The position numbers and the translations under genes were made by a program. DNA of 64,000 bases from Alphaproteobacteria bacterium. Lineage in GTDB: Bacteria; Pseudomonadota; Alphaproteobacteria; Caulobacterales; Hyphomonadaceae. Shown here piece after piece: positions 44,682 through 55,438 of this stretch (position 1 is the stretch's first letter; the number at the start of each line of letters is the position of its first letter). The stretch lies in assembly GCA_018222605.1 (NCBI GenBank), contig JAAEZZ010000001.1, positions 124,001 to 188,000 of the forward strand, given 5' to 3'. The notes beneath the pieces are model-generated. The model was not told where the DNA came from, made no database searches, and saw nothing but the letters and a program-made list of their open reading frames with translations.

Positions 44682-45475
44682 CGGCCTTTGAACTTTGGCG
44701 CGCGCTTTTCAAGGATCGCCTCGACTCCTTCAAGGTGATCTTCCGTCTCATGCATCAGAGCCTGCGCAGCAGCAGACATCTCCATGATCGTCTCATAGGA
44801 GGCCGTGTTGCCATGGCGCATCAGCGTTTTCGCCAGACGCAGGGCCTGTGGAGGTTGCTGCGCGATCCGCTCGGCGAGTGCGATGGCCTCATCCATCAGT
44901 TCGTCAGCAGGCACGACCTTTGAAACAAGGCCCCATTCAGCGGCCTTGTGCGCGTCGATAACGTCGCCCGTGAACAAAAGCTCTGCCGCGCGGGACGCTC
45001 CGATCAGGCGCGGCATCAACCATGCGCCCCCATCGCCTGGGATAAGCCCCAGCTTCAGGAAGGTTACGCCCATCTTTGCCTTTTCGGAGGCAATGCGGAT
45101 GTCCGCCATACAAGCGACATCACAGCCAAGCCCGATAGCTGGCCCGTTGATCGCAGAGATCAGCGGTACTTCCATATTGTACAGAGACTTCACGATCATG
45201 TGGATGTTGTTGCGATAGCCATTGCGCACGATATGCGGCTTGCCCGAAAAGGCTCCGGTCTTTTCCTTCATCGCCTTGACGTTACCGCCGGCGGAGAAGG
45301 CGCGCCCTGCCCCGGTCAGGACAGCGCAGCGAATTTCAGGATCGGCGACGATCTCATTACAGGCTGCAGCAATCGCAGGGCCATCCCCCTCTTCCCCCAG
45401 CGCGTTCATCGCGTCGGGACGGTTGAGCGTCATGACCATGATGGGGCCGCGCTTTTCGAGCAGAATAATCGACAT
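44678..45475 (-). CDS. Enoyl-CoA hydratase/isomerase (crotonase) family protein
   Basis: 265 aa. Crotonase fold with oxyanion-hole elements GRAFSAGGNVKAM (about 57-69) and NGPAIGLGCDVACMADIRIAS (about 109-129), then KLGLIPGDGGAWLMPRLIG with a Gly-Asp pair where hydratases carry the second acid. The C-terminal end APKFKGR is typical. Cotranscribed in direction with the TetR at 45556. Substrate unknown. Confidence 0.9.
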   Translation of the reverse strand: MSIILLEKRGPIMVMTLNRPDAMNALGEEGDGPAIAAACNEIVADPEIRCAVLTGAGRAFSAGGNVKAMKEKTGAFSGKPHIVRNGYRNNIHMIVKSLYNMEVPLISAINGPAIGLGCDVACMADIRIASEKAKMGVTFLKLGLIPGDGGAWLMPRLIGASRAAELLFTGDVIDAHKAAEWGLVSKVVPADELMDEAIALAERIAQQPPQALRLAKTLMRHGNTASYETIMEMSAAAQALMHETEDHLEGVEAILEKRAPKFKGR

Positions 45476-45555
45476 CAGGGTTTTCCTTTCCTGGATTCCG
45501 TTTCCTGCCTAGCTGGCAGTCCTGGCGCGGACTGTCCAGCCGGTACGTCGCGTCC

Positions 45556-46236
45556 CTATTCCGGTGCGAGGCCCTTGAAAACAATATCCAGGGCCATCTT
45601 CTGATAGCGCTCTGTCTCTACCATGTCGCTGGGATCTTCGTTGAATGCCTCACGCACGAGCGGGGCGACATTGTGGTACATGGTTGCCACGGAATGCAGG
45701 ATGATGACCAGCTTTGGAACTTCAACCTTTCTCATTCGGCCGCTCGCCTGGCATTCTTCAATATCGGCTACGAACTGGTCATAAAAAGGCGACAAGGCCT
45801 CCTTGATAAGCCAGTTCAGGCGAGGTCCCCCGGAGATGCCCTCCAGCATCACAACGCGGCCGAACGCCTTGTGTACACGGACAGCCTCCATCAGCGCGAT
45901 CATTCTGAGACGCAGACGTTTCAAGGGATCCTTCTCCCCAAGAAGCGTCTCGGTGTAGGAGTTGTCCTTCGTCATGTTCCACAGCATGTGCCGCATGGCC
46001 CTTTTCCAAAGGGTCATCTTGTCTGAAAAATGGTAATGTATAGTTGGTTGGGACACACCGCTTTCGCGCGCGACAGCAGTCGTGCTGGTGCCATCATAGC
46101 CATAGCGACTGAAAAGACGGATCGACGTCGTTATGATGCGCTCGGCGGTCTCATTCTGGACGCCTTTTGCATCAACTCTTCTGAGTTGTTTTTCCGGCAC
46201 GAAACTATCCTTGTCTCCCACCTGCAGTCCCCCCAT
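45556..46236 (-). CDS. TetR-family transcriptional regulator
   Basis: 226 aa from ATG 46236 (an ATG at 46275 adds 13 weakly plausible residues). Helix-turn-helix near the N-terminus: RIITTSIRLFSRYGYDGTS, then TTAVARESGVSQPTIHYHF. The helical C-terminus contains MLEGISGGPRLNWLI. It is divergent from the DUF2236 gene and upstream of the crotonase gene on the same strand, so either may be its target. Confidence 0.87.
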   Translation of the reverse strand: MGGLQVGDKDSFVPEKQLRRVDAKGVQNETAERIITTSIRLFSRYGYDGTSTTAVARESGVSQPTIHYHFSDKMTLWKRAMRHMLWNMTKDNSYTETLLGEKDPLKRLRLRMIALMEAVRVHKAFGRVVMLEGISGGPRLNWLIKEALSPFYDQFVADIEECQASGRMRKVEVPKLVIILHSVATMYHNVAPLVREAFNEDPSDMVETERYQKMALDIVFKGLAPE

Positions 46237-46352
46237 CGACCGCCCGCAAACGAGTGTCAATAAAAGGCCCTGCATGGTACATCAAAGATAGCACGTCCAT
46301 GCCGCAAAGGTAGAAAAAATTACATGTCCGTCTTTTTAAGGATAATTTTACC

Positions 46353-47252
46353 ATGCTGAAGCCGAAAGCATATCTCGGTTGGAATGTTGATTTCACTCAG
46401 CCTTCCGGGGAACCAGCCTTTACCCGACCGGATTCTGTTTCTTGGCGTGTCTTCAAAAATCCCGTGGCGTTGGCGATTGGTGGCATCTGCGCCGTTCTGC
46501 TTGAATTTGCCGATCCCAGAATCCGCTCTGGTGTCTGGGATCATTCAACCTTCAAGACCGACCCGGCCGGGCGCTCAAGGAGAACCGGCATGGCGGCCAT
46601 GATCGGTGTTTATGGCCCGCAAAGCGCAGCTCGCCGGATCATCCAGGGTGTCACCCATATGCATACCAGAGTGAGGGGGGAGACGCCTGACGGAGTGCCG
46701 TATCGCGCACTGGACCCTGAATTGCTCAATTGGGTCAGCGCCACTGCGAGCTATGGCTTTCTGACAGCCTACGAACAATTCGTGGAGCCACTGAGTGAAA
46801 CGGACAAGAACCGCTTCCTGCAGGAATCATGGCCCGTCACCCGGCTATATGGCGTCGAACGCCCCCTCACCTCTCTGACGGAATTCCACGCACTGCTTGA
46901 GCAATTGATGCCAGGGTTTGAACCGCACCCCATCAACGAGGAGTTTCTCACCATCATGAAGTCTGGCCGAACGGCCAGCTTTGTTCCGCGCGGCTTACAC
47001 AGCATGGTCGTGCATGCGGCGGTCAGCATCTTGCCGGCATCCGTGCGGGAAAGACTGGAACTGGGCGCAGAATACACGCTCACGGATCGCGGCGCCCGGC
47101 AGACCAGAGCGCTAGGCCAATGGGCCAATCGCGTGCCAATCCCAAACAGTCCGCCATGGGAAGCCGCACTTCGTCTTGGCTTGCCCCGGAGTTTCGCCTG
47201 GAAGACACCTGCGGCACAAGCGGAGATACTCCTCACCAAGGCGCCCGTTTAG
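46353..47252 (+). CDS. DUF2236 (MpaB/latex-clearing-like) putative oxygenase
   Basis: 299 aa. Family marks: LLEFADPRIRSGVWDHSTF (about 50-68), the histidines of VTHMHTRVRGETPDG (about 100-114), LDPELLNWVSATASYGFLTAYEQFV (about 120-144). Family members include b-type-heme oxygenases such as the rubber oxygenase Lcp and MpaB; the conserved His/Arg arrangement fits. Substrate unknown. A TetR gene is divergent, with an AT-rich 116-base gap that contains AAAATTA...TAATTTT-type symmetry. Confidence 0.8.
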   Translation: MLKPKAYLGWNVDFTQPSGEPAFTRPDSVSWRVFKNPVALAIGGICAVLLEFADPRIRSGVWDHSTFKTDPAGRSRRTGMAAMIGVYGPQSAARRIIQGVTHMHTRVRGETPDGVPYRALDPELLNWVSATASYGFLTAYEQFVEPLSETDKNRFLQESWPVTRLYGVERPLTSLTEFHALLEQLMPGFEPHPINEEFLTIMKSGRTASFVPRGLHSMVVHAAVSILPASVRERLELGAEYTLTDRGARQTRALGQWANRVPIPNSPPWEAALRLGLPRSFAWKTPAAQAEILLTKAPV

Positions 47253-47409
47253 AAACACATCGTACCGAGACTATATCAGCTGCGTGCTTGCATTAAAATC
47301 TGCCTTGGCAGGTAAATGCAGATACCCCTGCTTTCGGCAGCACCATCCAAAAGCAGGCTGAGGTAAACCGGTCTTGTTTCCGTGCTCGCGACCTCATCCG
47401 AGCTTCAAG

Positions 47410-47442
47410 AAAAAAGCGCCGTCGCATGAAAACAACGGCGCC
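47410..47442 (-). terminator. Rho-independent terminator after guaA
   Basis: On the minus strand: GGCGCCGT/ACGGCGCT stem (one G:U), 12-base loop, then six T. It lies 24 bases past the guaA stop. Confidence 0.85.
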
Positions 47443-47465
47443 TTCTGATCCCTATCGGGGAAATG

Positions 47466-49028
47466 TCATTCCCACTCAATCGTGCCGGGGGGTTTGCTGG
47501 TGACGTCATAGACGACGCGGTTGACGCCTTTTACTTCATTGATAATGCGCGTGGCGACGCGGCCGAGGAAGTCATGCTCGAACGGATAATAGTCCGCCGT
47601 CATACCATCTGTCGAGGTTACAGCACGCAGCGCAAGCACCGCTTCATAGGTCCGCTCGTCGCCCATCACGCCAACCGTGTTGACTGGCAGCAGAACGCTA
47701 AAGGCCTGCCAGATTTCGTCATAGAGGCCTGCCTTGCGGATCTCGTCGATATAGATCGCATCAGCCTTGCGTAGCGTGTCTGCCTTCTCGCGTGTAATCT
47801 CGCCGGGAATACGGATGGCGAGGCCCGGCCCAGGGAATGGGTGACGGCCAATGAAGCTCTCCGGCAGACCAAGTTCCCGGCCCAGGGCTCGCACTTCATC
47901 CTTGAACAGTTCGCGCAGCGGCTCGACCAGTTTCATGTTCATGCGTTCCGGCAGGCCGCCCACATTGTGATGGCTTTTGATCGTGACGCTTGGACCGCCA
48001 ATCGCGGACACACTCTCGATGACATCCGGATACAGAGTGCCTTGTGCCAGGAAGTCTGCGCCGCCGATCTTTTTCGCCTCTTCCTCGAATACATCAATGA
48101 AGAGACCGCCAATAATCTTGCGCTTGCGTTCCGGGTCCGACACGCCATCAAGTTTGCCGAGGAAAAGGTCAGACGCATCCACATGTACCAGCGGAATATT
48201 GTAGTGCTCGCGGAACAGGTTCACCACCTGCTCGCTTTCGCCGTGACGCATCAATCCGTGATCGACATAGACACAGGTCAACTGATCGCCAATCGCCTCG
48301 TGGATCAGCACTGCGGCAACCGAGGAATCAACGCCGCCGGAAAGACCGCAGATCACGCGGCCCTTGCCCACCTGTTCGCGGATCTTCTCGATCGCTTCGG
48401 CGCGATAGGCCGCCATCGTCCAGTCGCCTTTCAGACCGGCCACGCCATGTGTGAAATTGCGCAGCAATTCGCGGCCATGCACCGTATGCACGACTTCAGG
48501 GTGGAATTGCGTCCCGTAGAATTTCCGCTCCGGGTTCGCGATGATGGCATAGGGCGCGCCAGGCGATTTCGCGATCACGCCAAAGCCGGGTGCCATCTCG
48601 GCGACATGGTCGCCATGGCTCATCCACACCTGCTCGGTATCGCCGCCATGGAACAGATCAGACAGGATCGGGTCATCCACCACCTTCTCGATGAAGGCGC
48701 GGCCGAATTCGCGGCTGGTGCCGCTCTCCACCTTGCCGCCCAGCTGCTCCATCATCACCTGCTGGCCGTAACAGATGCCCAGCACCGGAACGCCCAGTTC
48801 GAAGATTGCGTCATCGGCCCGCGGGCTGTCTTCCCAGGTCACGCTGGAGGGGCCACCAGACAGGATCACGGCTTGCGGCCCATAGGACTCCAGAAAGGCG
48901 CCATCCACCTTGTTGAAGGGGTGAATTTCACAATACACGCCGCTCTCACGCAGGCGGCGGGCGATCAGCTGCGTCACCTGGCTGCCGAAGTCGACAATGA
49001 GGGCGCGTTCGTGTCTCTGCTCAGTCAT
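47466..49028 (-). CDS. guaA: GMP synthase (glutamine-hydrolysing)
   Basis: 520 aa. Amidates XMP to GMP. Class I glutamine amidotransferase domain (1-195) with nucleophile C86 in GICYGQQ and the later HPEV; ATP pyrophosphatase domain with SGGVDSS (about 230-236); C-terminal dimerisation domain ending KPPGTIEWE. Full length. Its partner guaB is 4.8 kb away on the same strand with rsmB between. Confidence 0.97.
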   Translation of the reverse strand: MTEQRHERALIVDFGSQVTQLIARRLRESGVYCEIHPFNKVDGAFLESYGPQAVILSGGPSSVTWEDSPRADDAIFELGVPVLGICYGQQVMMEQLGGKVESGTSREFGRAFIEKVVDDPILSDLFHGGDTEQVWMSHGDHVAEMAPGFGVIAKSPGAPYAIIANPERKFYGTQFHPEVVHTVHGRELLRNFTHGVAGLKGDWTMAAYRAEAIEKIREQVGKGRVICGLSGGVDSSVAAVLIHEAIGDQLTCVYVDHGLMRHGESEQVVNLFREHYNIPLVHVDASDLFLGKLDGVSDPERKRKIIGGLFIDVFEEEAKKIGGADFLAQGTLYPDVIESVSAIGGPSVTIKSHHNVGGLPERMNMKLVEPLRELFKDEVRALGRELGLPESFIGRHPFPGPGLAIRIPGEITREKADTLRKADAIYIDEIRKAGLYDEIWQAFSVLLPVNTVGVMGDERTYEAVLALRAVTSTDGMTADYYPFEHDFLGRVATRIINEVKGVNRVVYDVTSKPPGTIEWE

Positions 49029-49266
49029 GTCGCCCGATAGCCGAGGAAGAAGGATTCGTCCATATCAGGCAGGCGTCTTAGGCCGTTTAAACTGCAATCA
49101 TGCGCGCTTCAGCGGCGTCTCGCTCTCCAGCCACTGGCTAAACTGAAGACTGAAGCGCAGCCTTACCCTTTCACCACCCTTGGATATCGCCACCGCAGCG
49201 CCCTGCCTTGACGCCTCGAAGCCCATCTGCCCTATGCTCTCGTCTGCTGCCAGGAGAGGCCACGCC

Positions 49267-50421
49267 ATGGATGCAAAGCTACAGCAGGCCCGCAACATAG
49301 CCAGACAGGGTATGCAGGCGCTCTCTGCGCGGCAGGGCGCCGCCGCAGAGGCCGCCTTCGGGCAGGCCATCGAACTGGGCTGGCCTGGCGCGGACATATG
49401 GATTCTCCTGTCACATGCGCGCTCCCTGAACAAGGACATCACTGGCACGGAAGCCGCGCTGCAAAAGGCGCTAAGCCTTGAGCCGGAAAACCCGCGCGCC
49501 CTGCTCTATATGGGGTCCTTTCTGGAATCCTGCAGCCAGCATCTCCGTGCACGGTCATTCTATGAGCAGGGCATCTCTTTCGCAGTGGCACTACAGGACC
49601 AGACACCTGAACTCGCTGACCTGATGTCTCGTGCGCGGCGCTTTCTGGCAAACATGCCCAAGGATGTCCGCCATCCGGTTGATGACTTCATCGATGTGCA
49701 CAAGCTGGGCAGCGATCCCGAAGATGAATTGCTGATCCAGTCATTGCAGATCCTGGCGGAGCGCAAACGTCCCTTTGTGTCCCAGCCCTCGCGTTTCCTT
49801 TATGCCGGGCTGCCCAATCGGCAGTTCTTCCGCCGGGATGAATTCGAATGGAGCGGCGCACTGGAAAGCCAGACCGATACCATCCGGTCAGAACTCGAAG
49901 GCCTGCTGGCGCGGCCAGAAGCTTCGCGCTTTGCTCCCTATGTCGAAAGCAACAGTCAGAAAGGGGCCCCGAACGACACCCCGATGACGAACAATCCGGA
50001 CTGGAGCGCCTTCTATCTGATGAAGCAGGGCAAGCGCGTTGAAGAGAACATCGCACTATGTCCAAAAACCATGGCCGCGATCGAGGCCATAGGAGACGAC
50101 GCCTTCCCATCGCCCCAGCCTTCAGTCCTCTTCTCACAATTGAAGCCTGGCACGCGTATCCCGGCCCACGTAGGCATGTTCAACACGCGGTTGATCTGTC
50201 ACCTGCCGCTGATCATTCCCGAAAAATGCGGATTCCGTGTGGGCAATGAGACGCGCGAATGGACACCTGGCGCAATGTTCATTTTCGACGACTCCATCAA
50301 TCACGAAGCCTGGAACGAAAGTGCCGAGCCGCGCTTCATCCTGATTTTTGAGATCTGGCGTCCGGAACTGTCAGCCCGCCAGCGTCATTTGCTGACGGAG
50401 CTGTTCGCCCCGGGCTTCTGA
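49267..50421 (+). CDS. Aspartyl/asparaginyl beta-hydroxylase family protein with TPR region
   Basis: 384 aa. The N-terminal half (about 1-125) is helical with TPR-like pairs (AAAEAAFGQAIELGWPGAD, LEPENPRALLYMGS). The C-terminal domain (about 210-384) matches AspH: RLICHLPL and DDSINHEAWNES supply the two Fe(II)-binding histidines, and CGFRVGNETREWTPG is the 2-oxoglutarate region. Such enzymes hydroxylate Asp/Asn side chains. ATG 49267 follows AGGAGAGG. Ends one base before the convergent rsmB stop. Substrate unknown. Confidence 0.88.
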   Translation: MDAKLQQARNIARQGMQALSARQGAAAEAAFGQAIELGWPGADIWILLSHARSLNKDITGTEAALQKALSLEPENPRALLYMGSFLESCSQHLRARSFYEQGISFAVALQDQTPELADLMSRARRFLANMPKDVRHPVDDFIDVHKLGSDPEDELLIQSLQILAERKRPFVSQPSRFLYAGLPNRQFFRRDEFEWSGALESQTDTIRSELEGLLARPEASRFAPYVESNSQKGAPNDTPMTNNPDWSAFYLMKQGKRVEENIALCPKTMAAIEAIGDDAFPSPQPSVLFSQLKPGTRIPAHVGMFNTRLICHLPLIIPEKCGFRVGNETREWTPGAMFIFDDSINHEAWNESAEPRFILIFEIWRPELSARQRHLLTELFAPGF

Positions 50422-51729
50422 TCAGCTAGCCTTGCGGAGCACCGCAAAGAAGAAACCATCCGTACCGGCGCGGCGCGGCGTCAGACGGACACTGCCGGTT
50501 GGTCCGCGATAGCGCTTCACGGCGGCTGCGCCCTCTTCCGTCAGCAGGCCGGAGGCAATTGCCGCCTCGGCGGCATCTTCCTCTGCGAAGTCCGGATGCG
50601 TCGCCAGGAAACCGGCCACGCGGTCTTCATCCTCCTCCATCAGGAAAGAGCATGTCGCATAGAGCAACCGTCCGCCGGGTTTCACGAAAGCGCTCGCAGC
50701 CGCCAGAATCTCTTCCTGTTCCTGCATCCGCTTTTCCAGCTGCTTCTCCTTGAGGCGCCATTTCGCATCAGGCCGCCGGCGCCAGGTGCCGGTGCCTGTG
50801 CAGGGCGCATCCACGAAGACGAGGTCCATCTGGCCCGTCAGATCGACCAGCTGCGTTGGCTCGCTCGGATGCACCAGTTGCACATTGTGCGCGCCGGAAC
50901 GCTTCAGGCGCGGGATCAGCGCGGAGAGACGGCGCCCGTCAATATCATAGGCGAAGATCTGTCCCTTGCCCTGCATCTGCGCCGCGATGGCCAGCGTCTT
51001 GCCGCCGCCGCCTGCGCAATAGTCCAGCACCTGCTCGCCAGCCTGTGCATTGGCCGCCGCCGCTGCGATCTGGGAGCCGGCATCCTGCACCTCTACCCAG
51101 CCCTTGGAGTAGGCCGGAATACTCTCAAGGCTCGCCTCGCGCTCGCTCGGGTCACGCGCCGGAATGTGGAACGCATTGACCAACAACGGAGACTCCTCCG
51201 CCTTCGCGCTGCGCAGCGGCTGGGATGCTTTCTCCGCATCCACTTTCAGCGTGTTGACCCGCAGATCGACATCCGCGCGCACCGCCATGGCCTGCGCCTC
51301 AACCACCGCTTCCTCGGCGAACACACGCGCCATCATCGGCGCCATCCATTCCGGAAAGTCGCCCTGCACATGCGGCGGCGCAACCGGGTCCGGCGCCATG
51401 ACCAGCCGCTCGCGCTCTTCCAGCGTCAGCTTGCTCGGCGCGTGGTCTTCATCCATCGCATCATCAATCTGGCGGATGTTCCAGCCCCAGGCATGTGCCA
51501 GGGCGCCCAGGATCAGACCGCGCGGGCTGTCATCGCCCATGGCGTGGGCAATGGAGTTGCGTTTGCGCAGTGCGTCCAGCACCAGCCCGCTCACCCAGGC
51601 CCTGTCCTTGGACCCGGCATAGCGCGCCCGCTTGCCCCAGTCCCGCGCAGCCGACTTCACCGGTTGATGCCGGTTCAGCACGTCTGTCAGAACATCGATA
51701 GCTGCTGCGATACGTCCGCCATTGCGCAT
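50422..51729 (-). CDS. rsmB: 16S rRNA (cytosine-C5) methyltransferase, RsmB-type
   Basis: 435 aa. NusB-like N-terminal region (about 1-130), then a Rossmann methyltransferase with VLDYCAGGGGKTLA (SAM motif, about 237-250) and the two catalytic cysteines in DAPCTGTG and YATCSF. Methylates a cytosine in 16S rRNA (C967 in E. coli). It sits between guaB and guaA, an arrangement known in alphaproteobacteria, though separated here by inserted genes. Confidence 0.9.
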   Translation of the reverse strand: MRNGGRIAAAIDVLTDVLNRHQPVKSAARDWGKRARYAGSKDRAWVSGLVLDALRKRNSIAHAMGDDSPRGLILGALAHAWGWNIRQIDDAMDEDHAPSKLTLEERERLVMAPDPVAPPHVQGDFPEWMAPMMARVFAEEAVVEAQAMAVRADVDLRVNTLKVDAEKASQPLRSAKAEESPLLVNAFHIPARDPSEREASLESIPAYSKGWVEVQDAGSQIAAAAANAQAGEQVLDYCAGGGGKTLAIAAQMQGKGQIFAYDIDGRRLSALIPRLKRSGAHNVQLVHPSEPTQLVDLTGQMDLVFVDAPCTGTGTWRRRPDAKWRLKEKQLEKRMQEQEEILAAASAFVKPGGRLLYATCSFLMEEDEDRVAGFLATHPDFAEEDAAEAAIASGLLTEEGAAAVKRYRGPTGSVRLTPRRAGTDGFFFAVLRKAS

Positions 51730-51898
51730 GGGAATTGCCTCACGGGTTCAAATCAAGCGCCCTGTTAGCGCGCGAGGCCCAATAAGGGAACCAGCCGTGT
51801 CAGCGCGTCTTACCTCTCGGAAGCCTTTGGACGCTGCATCCCTTGCCCCAAAATGGGAATTGTCGTCCTATGCCGCCAACTGGAAGGGAGTCGCCTAT

Positions 51899-52507
51899 AT
51901 GCTGGAACTGAACCTGCCGCCGGAAATCAAGCCAGCAAACCCGCTTGACTGGCGGGAACTGGGCGACATCACCGCAGAGGCCTTCTCGGATGACCCTGTA
52001 AATCGCTGGGTGTTCGGCAATGAAGAGGCAATCCGCTCGACTTTCCGTCTCCTGGCGCGTGACGTTTATCTGCGGCATGGCCTCTGCCATCTGGTCGGCG
52101 ATGAGGCCGCGTCCATGTGGTGCATGCATGATGCGAGCCGCGAGTTGGGCCCGGTGGGCACGCTCAAGCTCGGCTGGGCCCTTCTCACTAAAGGTTCAAA
52201 AGGCGCGCTCGGCCGTGCCATGAAGGCGGGTAGCGTGATGGACCAGCATCACCCAAAGGAGCCTCACCTCTATCTCTTCACCATCGGCACACGGAAGGCG
52301 GCCCGCGGCAAAGGCTATGGAAAAATGCTGATGCGGGCCATGCTCGAAGGCGCAGACCGCGACGGCCTGCCCTGCTATCTGGAAAATTCGAACCCGGACA
52401 ATACCGGCTTCTACCGAAGCCACGGCTTCGAACGCATGCGCCTCTTCGAAGTCGGAGAAGGCAGCCCACCCTTGGAAGCCATGTGGCGTGTGCCTAAAAA
52501 CCCCTGA
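51899..52507 (+). CDS. GNAT-family N-acetyltransferase
   Basis: 202 aa. Acetyl-CoA-binding motif RKAARGKGYGKMLMRAML (about 140-157) and the C-terminal NPDNTGFYRSHGFE typical of GNAT proteins. ATG 51899 has AAGGGAG at eight bases; the frame is open back to 51722 but overlaps rsmB and lacks family similarity. Inserted in opposite orientation between rsmB and the TPR gene. Substrate unknown. Confidence 0.87.
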   Translation: MLELNLPPEIKPANPLDWRELGDITAEAFSDDPVNRWVFGNEEAIRSTFRLLARDVYLRHGLCHLVGDEAASMWCMHDASRELGPVGTLKLGWALLTKGSKGALGRAMKAGSVMDQHHPKEPHLYLFTIGTRKAARGKGYGKMLMRAMLEGADRDGLPCYLENSNPDNTGFYRSHGFERMRLFEVGEGSPPLEAMWRVPKNP

Positions 52508-52524
52508 GGCGTGCTACCTCTTCT

Positions 52525-53391
52525 TCAATTCTGGTGACATTCAACAGACTCTTTATACAGGGCTGCTGAGGGTTCAAGAGAATGCGCTTTCTGTAAGCTG
52601 ATGTTTGCCTCAGTGCACTTGCCCAGGGCGCCCAAAGCCATTGCATGGCTGTGATGAAAAGCAGCGATACCAGGCGCGTAAGTTATGGCTTTTTCGCAAA
52701 GCGGCAAAGCTTCTTTCGCTCTTTGCATTGAGGTCAGCAGATGACAATGATTGTTCAGTGCAGTTGCGTTCTCCGGCGCCATCTTGAGGAGCTCTGAACT
52801 GTACTTGTAAGCATCATCATATCTTTCGACCTCCGCCAGAACTGCCGCTAGATTCATCATGTCCATTTCATTTGATGGCGTAATGTCCATGAAAGTCTTC
52901 AGGGATAATTCGAGTTCAGGGGCTGAGGTCACATAGAACGTCTCGATGATAAGCATAAGCGCATAGAACTTAGCCTCATCACTCAAGGGTGTTCCCATTG
53001 GATCTGCTTTATTCTCTTGGGCGAGTTGCCACACCATATTAGCATCGCGCAGCGCATCTTCCGTACGGCCCAGTTCAAGAAAAACTTTTGACCTGTTTGC
53101 ATGAAGAATGATGTCGCTAAACGTGTTCATTCCATCTGGGGTGCTTAGGTCATAGTAATAGGCCGCCGTTTCGAAGTCATCATTCCAAAACGCCTGACTC
53201 CCCAAATTCATTGCCGCTAACAGCCATGCACCCGATTTCGGCTCTGCCGCCTCAAAACAAGCTTGATGATCTGTGTGCCCATTGGCGCCAGGTTTGCACG
53301 CCTCAGGAGCGTTCTCGTCACGGCGCACCTGTGATGCACTTGGCATCGCAAACATGAGACATATCAATCCAGTTCCGACTATTCGAAGCAT
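52525..53391 (-). CDS. Secreted TPR-repeat protein
   Basis: 288 aa with a signal peptide (about 1-20, ending PSAS before QVRRD). At least five TPR-like helical pairs from about 58 to 280, the clearest being NHCHLLTSMQRAKEALPLCEKAI (in two parts, about 213-236) and HAMALGALGKCTEANISLQKA. Several cysteines (C32, C45, C215, C229, C258, C285) could form disulfides. Codons and surrounding DNA are visibly more AT-rich than the neighbours, suggesting later acquisition. Partner unknown. Confidence 0.8.
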   Translation of the reverse strand: MLRIVGTGLICLMFAMPSASQVRRDENAPEACKPGANGHTDHQACFEAAEPKSGAWLLAAMNLGSQAFWNDDFETAAYYYDLSTPDGMNTFSDIILHANRSKVFLELGRTEDALRDANMVWQLAQENKADPMGTPLSDEAKFYALMLIIETFYVTSAPELELSLKTFMDITPSNEMDMMNLAAVLAEVERYDDAYKYSSELLKMAPENATALNNHCHLLTSMQRAKEALPLCEKAITYAPGIAAFHHSHAMALGALGKCTEANISLQKAHSLEPSAALYKESVECHQN

Positions 53392-53819
53392 ATCATACCC
53401 CTAAAGACTTCACCCTAAAGGTGATAGCGATTCACGCAACCGGATAGATTGATTATTCTCAAGGTCCTAGCTGATATGCTGGAGATTGCAGATGTCATGG
53501 CCACCAATATCTGGACCACTCTCCAACCGAGTGCGGAACAAATATGCGTCCCGGTGATCTTATGGAGCAGCATTAGCTCCTTTAGACTTCTTAGGAAACA
53601 GCCCATAAGTTATGAGCATGGCTCTCCTGTAAGCCACCTCCAGCCTGCTTTTGCAAATGTGTCGTCAATGGCTCAATGCAAAGGTTCGCCGCGAAAGGTT
53701 ACCAGGCATGCAGCCATCTTGCCATCACCGGGCTAACATGCAGAGAAATAAAGAGGCCCGCAAAACTCTCATTCAGAATTTCACCTGAAGGGAATTTCTG
53801 CAAGACTGCACTTTATTGC
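53392..53819. other. AT-richer 428-base gap without a convincing gene
   Basis: Between the guaB stop and the TPR gene start. Two open frames occur (plus 53449-53736, 95 codons; minus 53415-53606, 63 codons), but neither has a ribosome site, family resemblance or codon bias like its neighbours. A short CAGAA...TTCTG symmetry near 53775-53801 may belong to guaB transcript ending. Possibly the remains of an inserted segment. Confidence 0.5.
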
Positions 53820-55397
<1,578 letters not shown>

Positions 55398-55438
55398 TTA
55401 GTTTCATTCGAAACAAAATGCCTCGGGATGGAGACCTC

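Noticed and set aside
47841-49040. 399-codon open frame opposite guaA
   Set aside because: Exactly antisense to a complete guaA with strong motifs; its His/Ala/Gln-rich translation reflects the complementary codon pattern.
50596-51768. 390-codon open frame opposite rsmB
   Set aside because: Antisense to a complete rsmB; Arg/His/Gln-rich and without domains or a ribosome site.
53415-53736. Two short open frames in the AT-rich gap before guaB
   Set aside because: Mutually antisense, no ribosome site, no codon bias; kept only as a described gap.
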